The notes under the pieces: model-generated
What the model was told of the DNA's origin: nothing
The model's database searches: none
Seen by the model: the letters and a program-made list of their open reading frames with translations, nothing else
Assembly (NCBI RefSeq): GCF_963677035.1
Contig: NZ_OY781472.1
Coordinates: 2,046,001 to 2,110,000 of the forward strand
Direction of reading: 5' to 3'
DNA from: an uncultured Hyphomonas sp.
GTDB lineage: Bacteria; Pseudomonadota; Alphaproteobacteria; Caulobacterales; Hyphomonadaceae
Length of the DNA: 64,000 bases
Shown: piece by piece, positions 1 to 9,663 of the stretch
Position numbering within the stretch: the stretch's first letter is position 1
How the letters are laid out: each line of letters begins with the position of its first letter
Position numbers and translations under genes: made by a program

Positions 1-713
1 TGGCTGAGCGTGACGATTTCGGTATCCGAGCCGAAGCTGACCGAATGTTCGCCGATCACGCCGCCCATGCGGCGGACAGAAAAGCCGATTTTGCCCGGTT
101 CGCGGGCGGCATCCGGGCCGTCATATGGCCCTGTGCGCAGGTCATCCAGCGCGCCGCCGCGGCCTTCAGCGGCGGCTTCGCCCAGCATCAGGGCCGTGCC
201 GGACGGGGCATCCACTTTCTTGTTGTGGTGGGTTTCCAGCACTTCGATATCCCAGTCCGGACCGAGGCTGGCAGCCGCCCGGCGGATCAGGGTTTCCAGC
301 ATCTTAATGCCCAGCGCAAAGCTGCCTGACTTCACGATGGAGAGGTCCCCCGCAGCCGCTTCCAGCGCCTTTTCTTCGGCAGGCGAAAAGCCGGTTGTGC
401 CAATAATGGCAACACGTACAGGCGTATGCTTCAGGGCTTCCAGCGCTGCGGTCGTGGCGGCGGGGCGGGTGAAATCGAGCCAGACATCGGCCTTGGCCGC
501 CGCGGCGACAGGGTCCGATGCGGGCTTCACGCCCAGATTCGGCAGGCCCGACAGGTCACCGATGTCGGTGTCGAGATGCGGCGAGCCGGCAATTTCCGTC
601 CCGCCGGCAACGGTCAGGCCCTGGCGGTGGGCGACGGCAGCCAGCTGGCGGCCCATGCGGCCGGCAACGCCAGCAATGGCAACGGAGAAGGAATCGGAAG
701 TCGGGTCGGTCAT
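1..713 (-). CDS. dapB: 4-hydroxy-tetrahydrodipicolinate reductase, C-terminus cut off by window edge
   Basis: DapB reduces the dipicolinate precursor with NAD(P)H in the cytoplasm, on the diaminopimelate/lysine pathway that feeds peptidoglycan. About 237 residues are visible of a family length near 270, so the C-terminus lies beyond base 1. The nucleotide-binding loop GVAGRMGR is at residues 15-22. The signature THHNKKVDAPSGTA is at about 161-174, with the catalytic His pair at 162-163 and the substrate-binding Lys and Asp following. The ATG at 713 is preceded by AAGGG. It diverges from frmA across a 192-bp intergenic region. Confidence 0.95.
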   Translation of the reverse strand, partial: MTDPTSDSFSVAIAGVAGRMGRQLAAVAHRQGLTVAGGTEIAGSPHLDTDIGDLSGLPNLGVKPASDPVAAAAKADVWLDFTRPAATTAALEALKHTPVRVAIIGTTGFSPAEEKALEAAAGDLSIVKSGSFALGIKMLETLIRRAAASLGPDWDIEVLETHHNKKVDAPSGTALMLGEAAAEGRGGALDDLRTGPYDGPDAAREPGKIGFSVRRMGGVIGEHSVSFGSDTEIVTLS

Positions 714-783
714 GGCGCCCTTATAACCGGGTTTCGGCACAGGGAAACGGGTATGCGTAATTGACGGGAGTCCACCCTTGCGC

Positions 784-2011
<1,228 letters not shown>

Positions 2012-2012
<1 letters not shown>

Positions 2013-2509
2013 TGTCGGGGCGCGGCGTGCAGCATTTCCTCGGCGCAGCGGCGCTGGGGCTGGCCATGTTGTCGGCAGGGGGCTTCGCGCAGGCGGAAGC
2101 GGCACCTGAGGCAAAACTCTATCTGTCAGACACATATAATGAGACGGCCGACCCGGCGGCGGATGTCCAGCAGGCGATTCAGGAGGCCGATGGCCGCCGG
2201 ATCCTGCTGGAGGTCGGCGGGAACTGGTGCGTCTGGTGCAAACTCCTCGATGGCTATATGGAAGCCAATCCCGATGTCCGTAAGGCCTTCGGCGAGAGCT
2301 TCATGATCGTGAAGGTCAATTTCAGCCGCGAGCATCCGAACACGGAATTCCTGGGGGCCTATCCGGAAGCCGAGGGCTATCCGCAGTTCTATGTGCTGGA
2401 CACCGATGGCAGCTTCCTTGCCGCGCAGGGGACGGCCGAGCTGGAAGAGGGCAAGGGATACAACCGTGCGCGTATGCTGGAATTCGCAAAGCGCTGGCGC
2501 AAAGACTGA
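2012..2509 (+). CDS. exported thioredoxin-like protein
   Basis: The protein has 165 residues. It starts with a hydrophobic signal sequence (residues 5-28, likely cleaved after an Ala-rich stretch), so it should act in the periplasm. A thioredoxin fold is indicated by the WCVWC redox motif (Cys73 and Cys76) after a strand LLEVGGN, and by a later YPQFYVLD segment supplying the usual cis-proline. The ATG at 2012 overlaps the frmA stop codon (TGATG), implying translational coupling. A disulfide reductase or thiol-peroxidase partner role is likely; the substrate is unknown. Confidence 0.8.
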
Positions 2510-2583
2510 ACTGACCCTGAAAATCGCAGGAATTATGCCTCCGCATGTGAGGCGGACTGACATCTGAGAAGGAGTGAATCCGG

Positions 2584-3114
2584 ATGGGCATCGTAAAACG
2601 CAATCTCGATATCTGCCGCACACGGCTGGTGACCCTGCAGAACATTCTCGGCCGGGCCGAGGCGGAGCTGTTGCCGGACGATCCGGAAAAGAAGGCGCTG
2701 CTTGAGGCGCGGCTGGCGCCGGATATGCTGCCGCTGCCGTATCAGGTCTGGTTCAGCTGCCGCCAGGCGGAGCTGCTGCTGAGCAAGCTGAACGACACGC
2801 CGATGAAAGAGTTCGAAAGCGACAAGGCCAGCTTTGCCGATCTGAAGGCCCTGGTCGCCGAAACAATCTCGCGGATTGCGGCACAGACCGAAACGAAAGA
2901 GGATTTCGCCGTCGGCGAGACGGTGCTGGAAATCCCCGGCTTTCCGACGGTCTCGATGTCCGGGCAGGCCTATATCGAGGAGTGGCTGATACCGAACTTT
3001 TACTTTCACCTCGTCACCGCCTACGACATCCTGCGGGCGGAGGGGCTGGCGCTCGGCAAGGCGGACTATATGAACCACCTTCTGCCACTGCTGGCGGGCG
3101 GTGCCGACAGCTGA
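2584..3114 (+). CDS. DUF1993 family protein (DinB-like helical bundle)
   Basis: The protein has 176 residues and no signal peptide or membrane segment. The C-terminal motif NFYFHLVTAYDILRAEG and the overall length match DUF1993 proteins, which are predicted four-helix DinB-like proteins of unknown function. The ATG at 2584 follows AAGGAG at about 2568-2573. It is in the same direction as frmA and the thioredoxin-like gene, 74 bases downstream, so it may share their transcript. Biochemical role not known. Confidence 0.8.
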   Translation: MGIVKRNLDICRTRLVTLQNILGRAEAELLPDDPEKKALLEARLAPDMLPLPYQVWFSCRQAELLLSKLNDTPMKEFESDKASFADLKALVAETISRIAAQTETKEDFAVGETVLEIPGFPTVSMSGQAYIEEWLIPNFYFHLVTAYDILRAEGLALGKADYMNHLLPLLAGGADS

Positions 3115-3243
3115 TGGCGAAAGCCTGATCACACATACCTGCCTGGAAATTCCGTGGCTGACGCAGCGGGAAGCCGGAATGCCTCTGGCGCTGGCGGGGC
3201 GGGTGGGGCACTAATTCCGAACCCATCAGGAGGAAAAACACAT

Positions 3244-3621
3244 ATGTTCAGTCACGTTATGGTCGGCACCAACGACATTGAGAAAGCCAAGGCGTTTTAT
3301 GACGCCACGTTCAAGGCGCTGGGGGGCCGTGAGGCGATCACCGACCCGAAAGGCCGTCTGATCTATCTGCACAATGGCGGCACCTTCCTGGTGACCCCGC
3401 CGATCGACGGCAAAGAGGCCACGCACGCCAATGGCGGCACGATCGGCTTTGCGGCCGAGAATCCGGAACAGGCCGATGCCTGGCACGCAGCCGGCGCAGC
3501 CGCGGGTGGCACACCGATTGAGGATCCGCCCGGCTGGCGCGAAGGCGGCGGCATGAAGCTGTACCTCGCTTATCTGCGCGATCCTGACGGCAACAAGATC
3601 TGCGCCATGTGCCGCGGATAA
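3244..3621 (+). CDS. VOC (glyoxalase/bleomycin-resistance) family protein
   Basis: The protein has 125 residues. The paired beta-alpha-beta-beta-beta layout of the vicinal-oxygen-chelate fold is suggested by the start FSHVMVGTNDIEKAKAFYDA and the end YLAYLRDPDGNKICAMCRG. Putative metal ligands are His4 and a late acidic residue. The chosen ATG at 3244 has a strong AGGAGG at 3228-3233; an upstream in-frame start at 3154 would add 30 residues with no family similarity. Members include glyoxalase I, dioxygenases and fosfomycin-resistance enzymes, so the substrate is not predictable here. Confidence 0.85.
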   Translation: MFSHVMVGTNDIEKAKAFYDATFKALGGREAITDPKGRLIYLHNGGTFLVTPPIDGKEATHANGGTIGFAAENPEQADAWHAAGAAAGGTPIEDPPGWREGGGMKLYLAYLRDPDGNKICAMCRG

Positions 3622-3636
3622 AGGCAAACACCCGGA

Positions 3637-3666
3637 CCGCCCCTCCCAAATCAGGAGGGGCGGTTT
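3637..3666 (+). terminator. Rho-independent terminator-like hairpin after the VOC gene
   Basis: A perfect 10-bp stem is formed by CCGCCCCTCC (3637-3646) and GGAGGGGCGG (3654-3663), with a 7-base loop and TTTCG after it. It lies 16 bases after the VOC stop codon. The T-run is short. Confidence 0.7.
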
Positions 3667-3761
3667 CGCATTGGGGCGTGCCCGTGTAGTCTGACCGGCA
3701 AGCGGTGCCAGACGGCGCACCGGAAAATGCCCTGCCGAACAGCCCTGAGAGGGCGGATGCC

Positions 3762-4079
3762 ATGACCGAGTTTACGCACTACACATTGCTGGCCGACGGA
3801 GAAGTATTCGCGCCGAACCTGGATTTCGACACCGAGCGCGGGCGCTACATCATGGCGATGAAGGTCTGGGCGACGGATGCAGACCAGGCCGCCGACATGA
3901 TTGTCGCCATTGGGGAACGGCTGGGCTTCAAGCCGGACGGCGAGCTGCAGGTCTTCATGACCGAGCCGGACGAACCGGCCGACGATGAGCCCTTTGGTTA
4001 CGATATTCAGTTCACGTCCTATTCAGCGGACGAGGAAAATGAGGCGGGTGAGGAAGAGCGCCCGAAATGGATCCACTGA
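3762..4079 (+). CDS. small acidic protein of unknown function
   Basis: The protein has 105 residues when started at the ATG at 3762, which has GAGAGGG about 10 bases upstream. An earlier in-frame ATG at 3705 would give 124 residues with a non-conserved-looking leader. It contains a segment reading YIMAMKVWATDADQAADM followed by an Asp/Glu-rich C-terminal third ending KWIH. There is no signal peptide or membrane helix. I do not recognise the family. Confidence 0.7.
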   Translation: MTEFTHYTLLADGEVFAPNLDFDTERGRYIMAMKVWATDADQAADMIVAIGERLGFKPDGELQVFMTEPDEPADDEPFGYDIQFTSYSADEENEAGEEERPKWIH

Positions 4080-4096
4080 CAACAGGAATGACTTGT

Positions 4097-4588
4097 ATGA
4101 AATCGATGTTCAGGACAGGCGGCGTTGCCGCAATGGCGGCGTCTATGATGGCCCTTGGCGGCTGCGTGGTTGCTGGTGTGGAAGACGTTGGCCAGGCGCA
4201 TGCAACGGACGTTGAGTATTACTCCGCGCCGACCGTGGCCGGGATGGATCTGCCATTCTCCAAGGCCGTACGCGTGGACGATACGATCTACCTCTCCGGC
4301 GAGCTGGGGATTGATCCGGAAACGAATGACTTTGCACCGGGCGGCGCCGGGCCGCAGACCACACAGATCTTCGAAAACATCGAGCGCACGCTGGGCAAAT
4401 TCGATGCGGACCTCGCAGACGTGGTGAAGTGCAGCGTCTTCCTCGGCGACATGCAGAATTACGGTGAAATGAACGCCGCCTATGATGCAGCGCTGCCGGA
4501 TCCGAAACCGGCCCGCTCCACGTTCGGGGCAGGCGGCCTTGCCATGGGCGCGGCACTTGAAATCGAGTGCATCGCCGTCAAGAAGTAG
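4097..4588 (+). CDS. RidA/YjgF family protein with lipoprotein-type signal
   Basis: The protein has 163 residues from the ATG at 4097 (AGGA at 4084-4087). Alternative starts at 4088 and 4067 would overlap the upstream stop. The first 23 residues form a signal ending in the lipobox-like ALGGC, so the protein is probably exported and lipid-anchored. The rest is a RidA domain ending in PARSTFGAGGLAMGAALEIECIAV, which keeps the conserved Arg that binds the substrate carboxylate in RidA enamine/imine deaminases. Export is unusual, because classical RidA is cytosolic. The deaminase activity is inferred from the fold. Confidence 0.85.
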   Translation: MKSMFRTGGVAAMAASMMALGGCVVAGVEDVGQAHATDVEYYSAPTVAGMDLPFSKAVRVDDTIYLSGELGIDPETNDFAPGGAGPQTTQIFENIERTLGKFDADLADVVKCSVFLGDMQNYGEMNAAYDAALPDPKPARSTFGAGGLAMGAALEIECIAVKK

Positions 4589-4614
4589 CGGACATCACGG
4601 CGCTGACCTGCGTC

Positions 4615-4644
4615 TGGCCCGGTGGGATTTGTCCTGCCGGGCCA
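4615..4644. terminator. bidirectional hairpin between convergent ridA-like and rhodanese genes
   Basis: TGGCCCGG (4615-4622) pairs perfectly with CCGGGCCA (4637-4644). It sits between two convergent stop codons, as expected for a shared terminator, but neither side has a long T-run. Confidence 0.5.
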
Positions 4645-4660
4645 TGGCTGCCGGGCAGGC

Positions 4661-5035
4661 TTATTTGCGGTAGGGTTTGACGGGCAGGTTTGCCGCCGTC
4701 CATGCCATCATGCCGCCCCGCACATTGCTGACATCGGTGAACCCCGCTGCGGCCAGCAGCTTCGCGGCGCGGCCGGACCGCATGCCTGACCGGCAGATGA
4801 CGGCCACGGGCGCAGAGGCGTCTTCCTTCATCACGCCATAGATCTTGTCGGCCATGCGCGGGTCGCCCAGCGTGACCATGTGGGCGCCTTTCGGCACGCC
4901 CGCCTGCCACTCGCTTTCCGTGCGCACGTCGATCAGGACCAGCTGCTTCTTGCGCAGGCGGTCATTGGCCTCGGCCGGATCGATCTGGGGGATGGCGGGC
5001 TTGCCGCCACCGAACAGCTTGTCGAACAACCCCAT
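4661..5035 (-). CDS. single-domain rhodanese-like protein
   Basis: The protein has 124 residues and is cytoplasmic. After a short Gly/Lys leader comes one rhodanese domain: LVLIDVRTESEWQAG near residues 33-47, the active-site loop CRSGMRS around residues 80-86 with the catalytic Cys, and the closing motif NVRGGMMAW. It would carry sulfur as a persulfide, for example from thiosulfate or a desulfurase. Start ATG at 5035. It is convergent with the RidA-like gene and no partner gene is adjacent. Confidence 0.9.
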   Translation of the reverse strand: MGLFDKLFGGGKPAIPQIDPAEANDRLRKKQLVLIDVRTESEWQAGVPKGAHMVTLGDPRMADKIYGVMKEDASAPVAVICRSGMRSGRAAKLLAAAGFTDVSNVRGGMMAWTAANLPVKPYRK

Positions 5036-5140
5036 AATGCGCCTTTCTGCCTGTGGAGCGGGAGATCTAGCACCGTGCCCGCACCGGCCAAAGGTGCGGC
5101 GCCTGCGACAGAAGCGGCGGCGCGGCCAGCCCGGCCCGTT

Positions 5141-6232
5141 TCAGGCGAGCACGAGCCGGCAATCCTTGCGGGCAAGCCGGGCCGGCAGCTGGAAGCGCCG
5201 CAGGGCGCTGCCGCCAATTGAGGACAGGAGCTTGTCGGCGCGGGCCCTGGCATCGGCATCCATGGCCTCATAGGCATCCAGCGCCGCCTGCAGCCGCCAG
5301 AGCGGGAAGCTGCGCGCCGCCGCCGGGCCGGCATGGTCTTCGATCGTGACGATGATCTCGCCAAAGGCACGCGGCACCGGCGTGCCGGGTGACATGTCAG
5401 CGGCCCAGCCAGCGAACAACTCGTTCGTTGCCGTCAGCGCCGGCAGCTGTTCGCGCATCTGGCGCTGCAGGATCGGCAGCAGGGTTTCCGGGATCGTGTC
5501 ATCGGCGGCGAGCTCGCCCGTGCCGGCTTCCCCGGCATGGGTCCGCTCCACCCATTCGGCGACGGCCGGGGCGAGCAGCTTCATCAGCTCGCCGGATTTC
5601 GGGTCGCGGTAGAGGTGGGCATAGAGCGGGCCGATCAGGGAGAAGTCGGCGAGGCAAGGCCGCTCACCCAGCAGGAAGGGGTGCGCCTCCAGATGGCGGG
5701 AGAATTCGCCGAGAAACGCCTCATAGCTCCGCTCGATGCCGGGAATGGTTTCCGGATGGACACCCAGAATGGGCAGGGCGCCCTTGAAGCGCTGGCCGTT
5801 CTTCTTGCCGATCTCATACTGTTCCGGCCGGCTGAGCTGGGGCGCGGAGAGGGCGCCAAACTCGGAATAGGCCCAGTCCTCATTATAGGTCCAGCGATAG
5901 TGCATGGCGGGCAGGGTGAGCCATTCATCGCCATAAAGCTGCAGCAGCAGGGCAACGAAACGCTGCAGCGGCGCCGCGGGCAGGACAGGCGGCTGGCGGT
6001 GCTCCGCGGCCTCGACCTGTTCGATGATGTCGGCGGTGTCCTGCACGATACTGCCGTCCGGCATCTTCATGACCGGGATCACGGGCCAGCCGACATTCGG
6101 CAGGATGATGTCGCGGTAGACCTGCTGCGTGGCGATCTGTTCCTCGAAGTCCGCCCCGCGCCAGCGCAGATAGGCGCGGGCCTTGCCGGTGAAATAGCTG
6201 ACCTCAGCGCCGTAGAGCGTATAAGCTGGCAT
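5141..6232 (-). CDS. glutathione S-transferase family protein, long form
   Basis: The protein has 363 residues from the ATG at 6232. The N-terminus (YTLYGAEVSYFTGKARAYLRWRG) is a thioredoxin-like GST domain, followed by VPVMKMPDGSIVQDTADI-type sequence that lines the glutathione site. A helical domain containing PFLLGERPCLADFSLIGPL is typical of GST C-terminal domains. At over 360 residues it is longer than canonical GSTs (about 200-220) and carries an extra C-terminal region of about 120 residues of unknown role. An upstream in-frame extension to 6361 looks non-coding. Substrate unknown. Confidence 0.85.
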   Translation of the reverse strand: MPAYTLYGAEVSYFTGKARAYLRWRGADFEEQIATQQVYRDIILPNVGWPVIPVMKMPDGSIVQDTADIIEQVEAAEHRQPPVLPAAPLQRFVALLLQLYGDEWLTLPAMHYRWTYNEDWAYSEFGALSAPQLSRPEQYEIGKKNGQRFKGALPILGVHPETIPGIERSYEAFLGEFSRHLEAHPFLLGERPCLADFSLIGPLYAHLYRDPKSGELMKLLAPAVAEWVERTHAGEAGTGELAADDTIPETLLPILQRQMREQLPALTATNELFAGWAADMSPGTPVPRAFGEIIVTIEDHAGPAAARSFPLWRLQAALDAYEAMDADARARADKLLSSIGGSALRRFQLPARLARKDCRLVLA

Positions 6233-6393
6233 GATGCGGTTCCCTGTCCCTTTGTTGGTAGGGTTGTGCCGTAAGACAGGCTGTGGGGGCAAGGCTGACG
6301 CATGGGGAAGCGCAGTGCTTGACGCGGGCTCTCTAATCGTGTTGCCCGTGGAGCAGTTCACTCACTTCCAGCCACAGGACCCTGTACACGCCC

Positions 6394-7239
6394 ATGACCC
6401 AGCTTTCGACTGTCTCTTCCTGGAAATCCTTTGGTGGAAACCTTTCCGTGTACGATCATGAGTCGGAGGTGCTGGATTGCACAATGCGGTTTGCGGTCTA
6501 CACGCCGCCGCAGGCGGCCGACGGGCCGGTGCCGGTGCTGTGGTATCTGTCGGGCCTGACCTGCAGCTGGGCGAATGTGATGGAGAAGTCCGGCCTGCAG
6601 CGCGCCGCGGCCGAGCATGGCATCATGATCATCGCGCCGGACACCAGCCCGCGCGGCGAAGGCGTGCCGGATGATGAGGCCTATGACCTTGGTCAGGGCG
6701 CAGGCTTTTATCTCACCGCCACAAAGGCGCCCTGGGCGAAGCATTTCAGGATGGACCAGTACATCACCGATGAGCTGCCGAAACTGGTCGCGTCAGAGAT
6801 CAGCAATGCCGACATGGGAAAACAGGGGATCTTCGGCCACTCAATGGGCGGGCACGGGGCCATCACCCTGCACCTGAAGCATCCGGAAACCTACAAGACC
6901 TGTTCGGCCTTCAGCCCGATCACCAGTCCGGCGCAGGTGCCGTGGGGCCAGAAGGCGTTCGAGGCCTATCTCGGCCCGGTCTCTGTCGCGTGGGAACAGT
7001 ACGACTCAACCGAACTGGTGAAGGAACGCCAGAGCCGCGCGCGCATTCTGGTCGACACCGGCACGGCGGACACCTTCCTCGAAAAGGAACTGAAGCCGGA
7101 AATCTTCATCGATGCCTGCGCGGCCAGCGGGCAGGCGCTCGATTACCGGATGCGCGACGGCTATGGCCACGACTATTATTTCATCGCCACATTCATGGAA
7201 GAGCACATCGCCCACCATGCGGCGGGCCTGAAAGGGTGA
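6394..7239 (+). CDS. fghA: S-formylglutathione hydrolase
   Basis: This 281-residue esterase D-type alpha/beta hydrolase releases formate and glutathione from S-formylglutathione, completing the pathway begun by frmA at 906-2012. The nucleophile elbow GHSMGG is visible near residues 148-153. The motif LSGLTCSWAN near residues 53-62 forms the oxyanion region. The catalytic Asp and His fall in the DTGTADTFL and GYGHDYYFI segments. It also carries the highly conserved SAFSPI motif. The ATG at 6394 has a weak AGGA upstream. It is divergent from the GST gene, with 161 bp between. Confidence 0.96.
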   Translation: MTQLSTVSSWKSFGGNLSVYDHESEVLDCTMRFAVYTPPQAADGPVPVLWYLSGLTCSWANVMEKSGLQRAAAEHGIMIIAPDTSPRGEGVPDDEAYDLGQGAGFYLTATKAPWAKHFRMDQYITDELPKLVASEISNADMGKQGIFGHSMGGHGAITLHLKHPETYKTCSAFSPITSPAQVPWGQKAFEAYLGPVSVAWEQYDSTELVKERQSRARILVDTGTADTFLEKELKPEIFIDACAASGQALDYRMRDGYGHDYYFIATFMEEHIAHHAAGLKG

Positions 7240-7259
7240 AACACACCTAATGCAAACGC

Positions 7260-7610
7260 CTATCGGAAGCCGACAAGGCTGGCTTTTGAGGTGCCCTTAA
7301 GGCCCGCATCATCGCGATATGCTGTGGCTATGTAGGCTTTGGACACGCCGCATTCGCATGCTTTCGCTGCACCCCGCCGGATTGCATTATCGACGCTGTG
7401 ATCAAGGCTGAAGGCCGTGGTGGCCTCAACACGGCACACTTCCTCTTTCATGCCCGCCTCAACAGCTAGCGTCCTGCTTTGATAAACTTCAACCAAGCAA
7501 CCTTCGCTCTCAAAAACGGTGGTTTTGTCTGTCAGCATCTGGACCGAACTCGTTGCGCAGCCTGCTAACGCCACGAGCGGGATTAGGATAGTGAGCCGGG
7601 GGCGTGTCAC
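7260..7610 (-). CDS. small predicted lipoprotein, AT-rich
   Basis: The protein has 116 residues if started at the GTG at 7610, giving a short hydrophobic signal ending LVALAGC (a lipobox). A TTG at 7625 is the alternative. The mature part contains four or more cysteines and the motif AAKACECGVSKAYIATAYR. The GTG lies one base after the stop codon of the upstream gene, so the two are probably co-translated. Base composition is visibly lower in GC than neighbouring genes, suggesting acquisition. Function not recognised. Confidence 0.6.
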   Translation of the reverse strand: MTRPRLTILIPLVALAGCATSSVQMLTDKTTVFESEGCLVEVYQSRTLAVEAGMKEEVCRVEATTAFSLDHSVDNAIRRGAAKACECGVSKAYIATAYRDDAGLKGTSKASLVGFR

Positions 7611-7611
7611 C

Positions 7612-7938
7612 TCAGTAGTATCCAAGAATGATCAAGCACGAAGCGGCGATCTCGGAAACTCGGAGGTTTTGGGAATTCGGAGCCCGATAGGTTTCATCCA
7701 CGCATGATTTCACATTCTGCGCGTAAGGTTTCAGTTTGTTGATTGACCCCAGCGATCTTACTTTTTTTTCGCCGAATGCTTTGGCGACAAAATCTGAAGA
7801 TGTTGCCAGTCGGTCTGCGTTACTTGCTACCACCCATTGCTTTCCTGTGGCCCGGTGAAGTGTACCCCCTGCATACCATTGGGCGGACGCAGTGCTGGCG
7901 TACACCATCGCGGTCACAATAAACATCAATTTCTTCAC
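7612..7938 (-). CDS. small exported protein of unknown function, AT-rich
   Basis: The protein has 108 residues using the GTG at 7938, which has GGAGGG at 7943-7948. A signal peptide of about 20 residues ends ASTASA before QWYAGGTLHRATGKQW. The motif HRATGKQWVVASNADRLATS resembles a recurrent small secreted family that I know only as hypothetical proteins. It overlaps functionally with the lipoprotein gene downstream (stop and start one base apart). It shares the low GC of that gene. Confidence 0.6.
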   Translation of the reverse strand: MKKLMFIVTAMVYASTASAQWYAGGTLHRATGKQWVVASNADRLATSSDFVAKAFGEKKVRSLGSINKLKPYAQNVKSCVDETYRAPNSQNLRVSEIAASCLIILGYY

Positions 7939-8073
7939 GACACCCTCCAACTTAAAGGCGTACCAAAGCGCTGTTAATCAGACTTGGCAAGTTTGATCTA
8001 TTCTATTCCCGATAGCTACCGAGCTTGCGTGATCGGAAAGTGCTCTGCCTTAAGGGGGTATCCGGAGAAAAGC

Positions 8074-8184
8074 ATTCGCAGGCCCCGCCGGGTAAGCGGA
8101 GTTCATGCGCGGCCGCTCCCCGTGCCCTGCATGCACACGACCTTGCATGACTGCCTGAGCGGGGACGCTCTGGCACCTGCGAAT
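8074..8184. other. candidate structured RNA or large hairpin downstream of hemN
   Basis: ATTCGCAGG (8074-8082) is exactly complementary to CCTGCGAAT (8176-8184). Inside are nested pairs: TCCCCG near 8117 with CGGGGA near 8159, and CATGCA with TGCATG around an 8-base loop near 8131-8150. The whole forms a rod of about 110 bases. On the minus strand it is followed by GCTTTTCT. It could be the hemN 3' terminator or a small RNA. I do not see the SRP RNA tetraloop motif or a recognisable riboswitch. Confidence 0.3.
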
Positions 8185-8195
8185 TCCTTCGTGCG

Positions 8196-9545
8196 CTACA
8201 CCGCCTTGGCGTGGCGCGCCTCAACCGCCTTGTACCGTCCGTCGAAACACTGGGCGACCGTGCGCAGGAAGAGCCGGGCCTCCTTTGGTACACTGACGAT
8301 TTTACCATCAATCCGGCAAAGGCCTGCAGACCGGAGGAAGGCGGCTGTTTCCAGCGCACCATCCAGTGTGCCGGGCTCAGCGCCCATCTCGCGGCAGGTT
8401 GCGTCCACATCCACCCAGAGCTGACACATAAGCTTTTCGATTGCGCGGCCGCGCAGACGGTCGTCGTCCGTCAGTTCGATGCCGCGCTCTGACGGCAGGC
8501 GCCCGTCTTCGACCGCAGCCGCCCATGCCGTGCGCGCCTTGAAGTTCTGCGCATAGCCCTGACGGAATTGCGAGATCGAGGTTGAGCCGATGCCGATCAG
8601 CGTCTCGCACGGATCATCCGTATAGCCCTGGAAGTTCCGGCGCAGCGTGCCCTTGCGGGCGGCGAGGGTCAGCGCATCGTCCGGCGCGGCGAAATGGTCC
8701 AGCCCGATGGCGTGGAACCCGGCGCCGGTCAGCGTGGCGGCGCCGGCCTCTGCCTGCCGGAAGCGTTCTTCCAGGCCGGGCAGGGCGGATTCGTCGATGG
8801 CGGACTGGTGCTTGGCGAACCAGGGCACATGCGCATAGCCGAAGAAGGAGACGCGCGCGGCGCCCATCTCGGCGGCGAAGTGGGCGGCCTCGACCACGTC
8901 TTCCACCGTCTGGAAGGGCAGGCCGTACATCAGGTCCATATTGATGGCGTGGATGCCGACAGCGCGCAGGCGCTCGATGCCGTCCACCAGCAGGTCTTTC
9001 GGCTGGATACGGCCGACGGCTTCCTGAACCTTCGGGGCAAGGGTCTGCACGCCGAAGCTGACGCGGCTGACGCCTGCCTCTGCCATGGCTTCGATGAAGT
9101 CCGGCGTCAGGGTGCGCGGGTCAACCTCGACGGCGATTTCCATGTCGGGCTGTGTGCCGAAGGCCTCTTTGGCGTGCGCCACGAGCGCCTTGAAGTCTTC
9201 CGCAGACAGGGCGTTCGGTGACCCGCCGCCAAAGTGAAGGTGGGCCATGCCGGCATGCGGCCCAAGCGCCCCCGCCCAGACGTCGATCTCCTGGTGCAGC
9301 GTTTCCAGATAGGTGCCGATCCGGCGGTAACCATTCGGCACGCTGGTGGCACAGCCGCAATAGAAGCAGAGCTTCTCGCAAAAGGGCACATGCATATAGA
9401 CAGAAATCGGCGCGTCCGGCGTCACGGAGGCCGCCCAGACACTCGCCTGATCCCCGGCCACACGGGGGCTGAAATCCGCCGCGGTGGGGTAGCTCGTATA
9501 GCGCGGAACCGGCCGCGTCGCGAAAGTTTTCCATGCCTGTTTCAT
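8196..9545 (-). CDS. hemN: oxygen-independent coproporphyrinogen III oxidase
   Basis: This 449-residue cytoplasmic radical-SAM enzyme decarboxylates coproporphyrinogen III to protoporphyrinogen IX without oxygen, in heme synthesis. The [4Fe-4S] cluster cysteines are in HVPFCEKLCFYCGC at residues 56, 60 and 63, with the additional Cys65 typical of true HemN rather than HemW. The GGGSPN SAM-binding motif follows near residue 105. The N-terminal RYTSYPTA is also HemN-specific. The ATG at 9545 with AGAGG upstream is preferred to one 30 bases earlier. The gene stands alone. Confidence 0.95.
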   Translation of the reverse strand: MKQAWKTFATRPVPRYTSYPTAADFSPRVAGDQASVWAASVTPDAPISVYMHVPFCEKLCFYCGCATSVPNGYRRIGTYLETLHQEIDVWAGALGPHAGMAHLHFGGGSPNALSAEDFKALVAHAKEAFGTQPDMEIAVEVDPRTLTPDFIEAMAEAGVSRVSFGVQTLAPKVQEAVGRIQPKDLLVDGIERLRAVGIHAINMDLMYGLPFQTVEDVVEAAHFAAEMGAARVSFFGYAHVPWFAKHQSAIDESALPGLEERFRQAEAGAATLTGAGFHAIGLDHFAAPDDALTLAARKGTLRRNFQGYTDDPCETLIGIGSTSISQFRQGYAQNFKARTAWAAAVEDGRLPSERGIELTDDDRLRGRAIEKLMCQLWVDVDATCREMGAEPGTLDGALETAAFLRSAGLCRIDGKIVSVPKEARLFLRTVAQCFDGRYKAVEARHAKAV

Positions 9546-9663
9546 GGCTCGCCTCTTAGCAGCGTTGGCAGGCATCCGGAGTACGCAGAATCCCGTACGG
9601 ACTGACCGCCTCGACGGCGCCGCCGGGCCAGCGTAGGGTCAGCCGATCAAGAGGAGAGTTTCC

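Noticed and set aside
9638..9652. TTGAT-like half site near hemN suggesting FNR control
   Set aside because: Only one half of the TTGAT-N4-ATCAA consensus is present.
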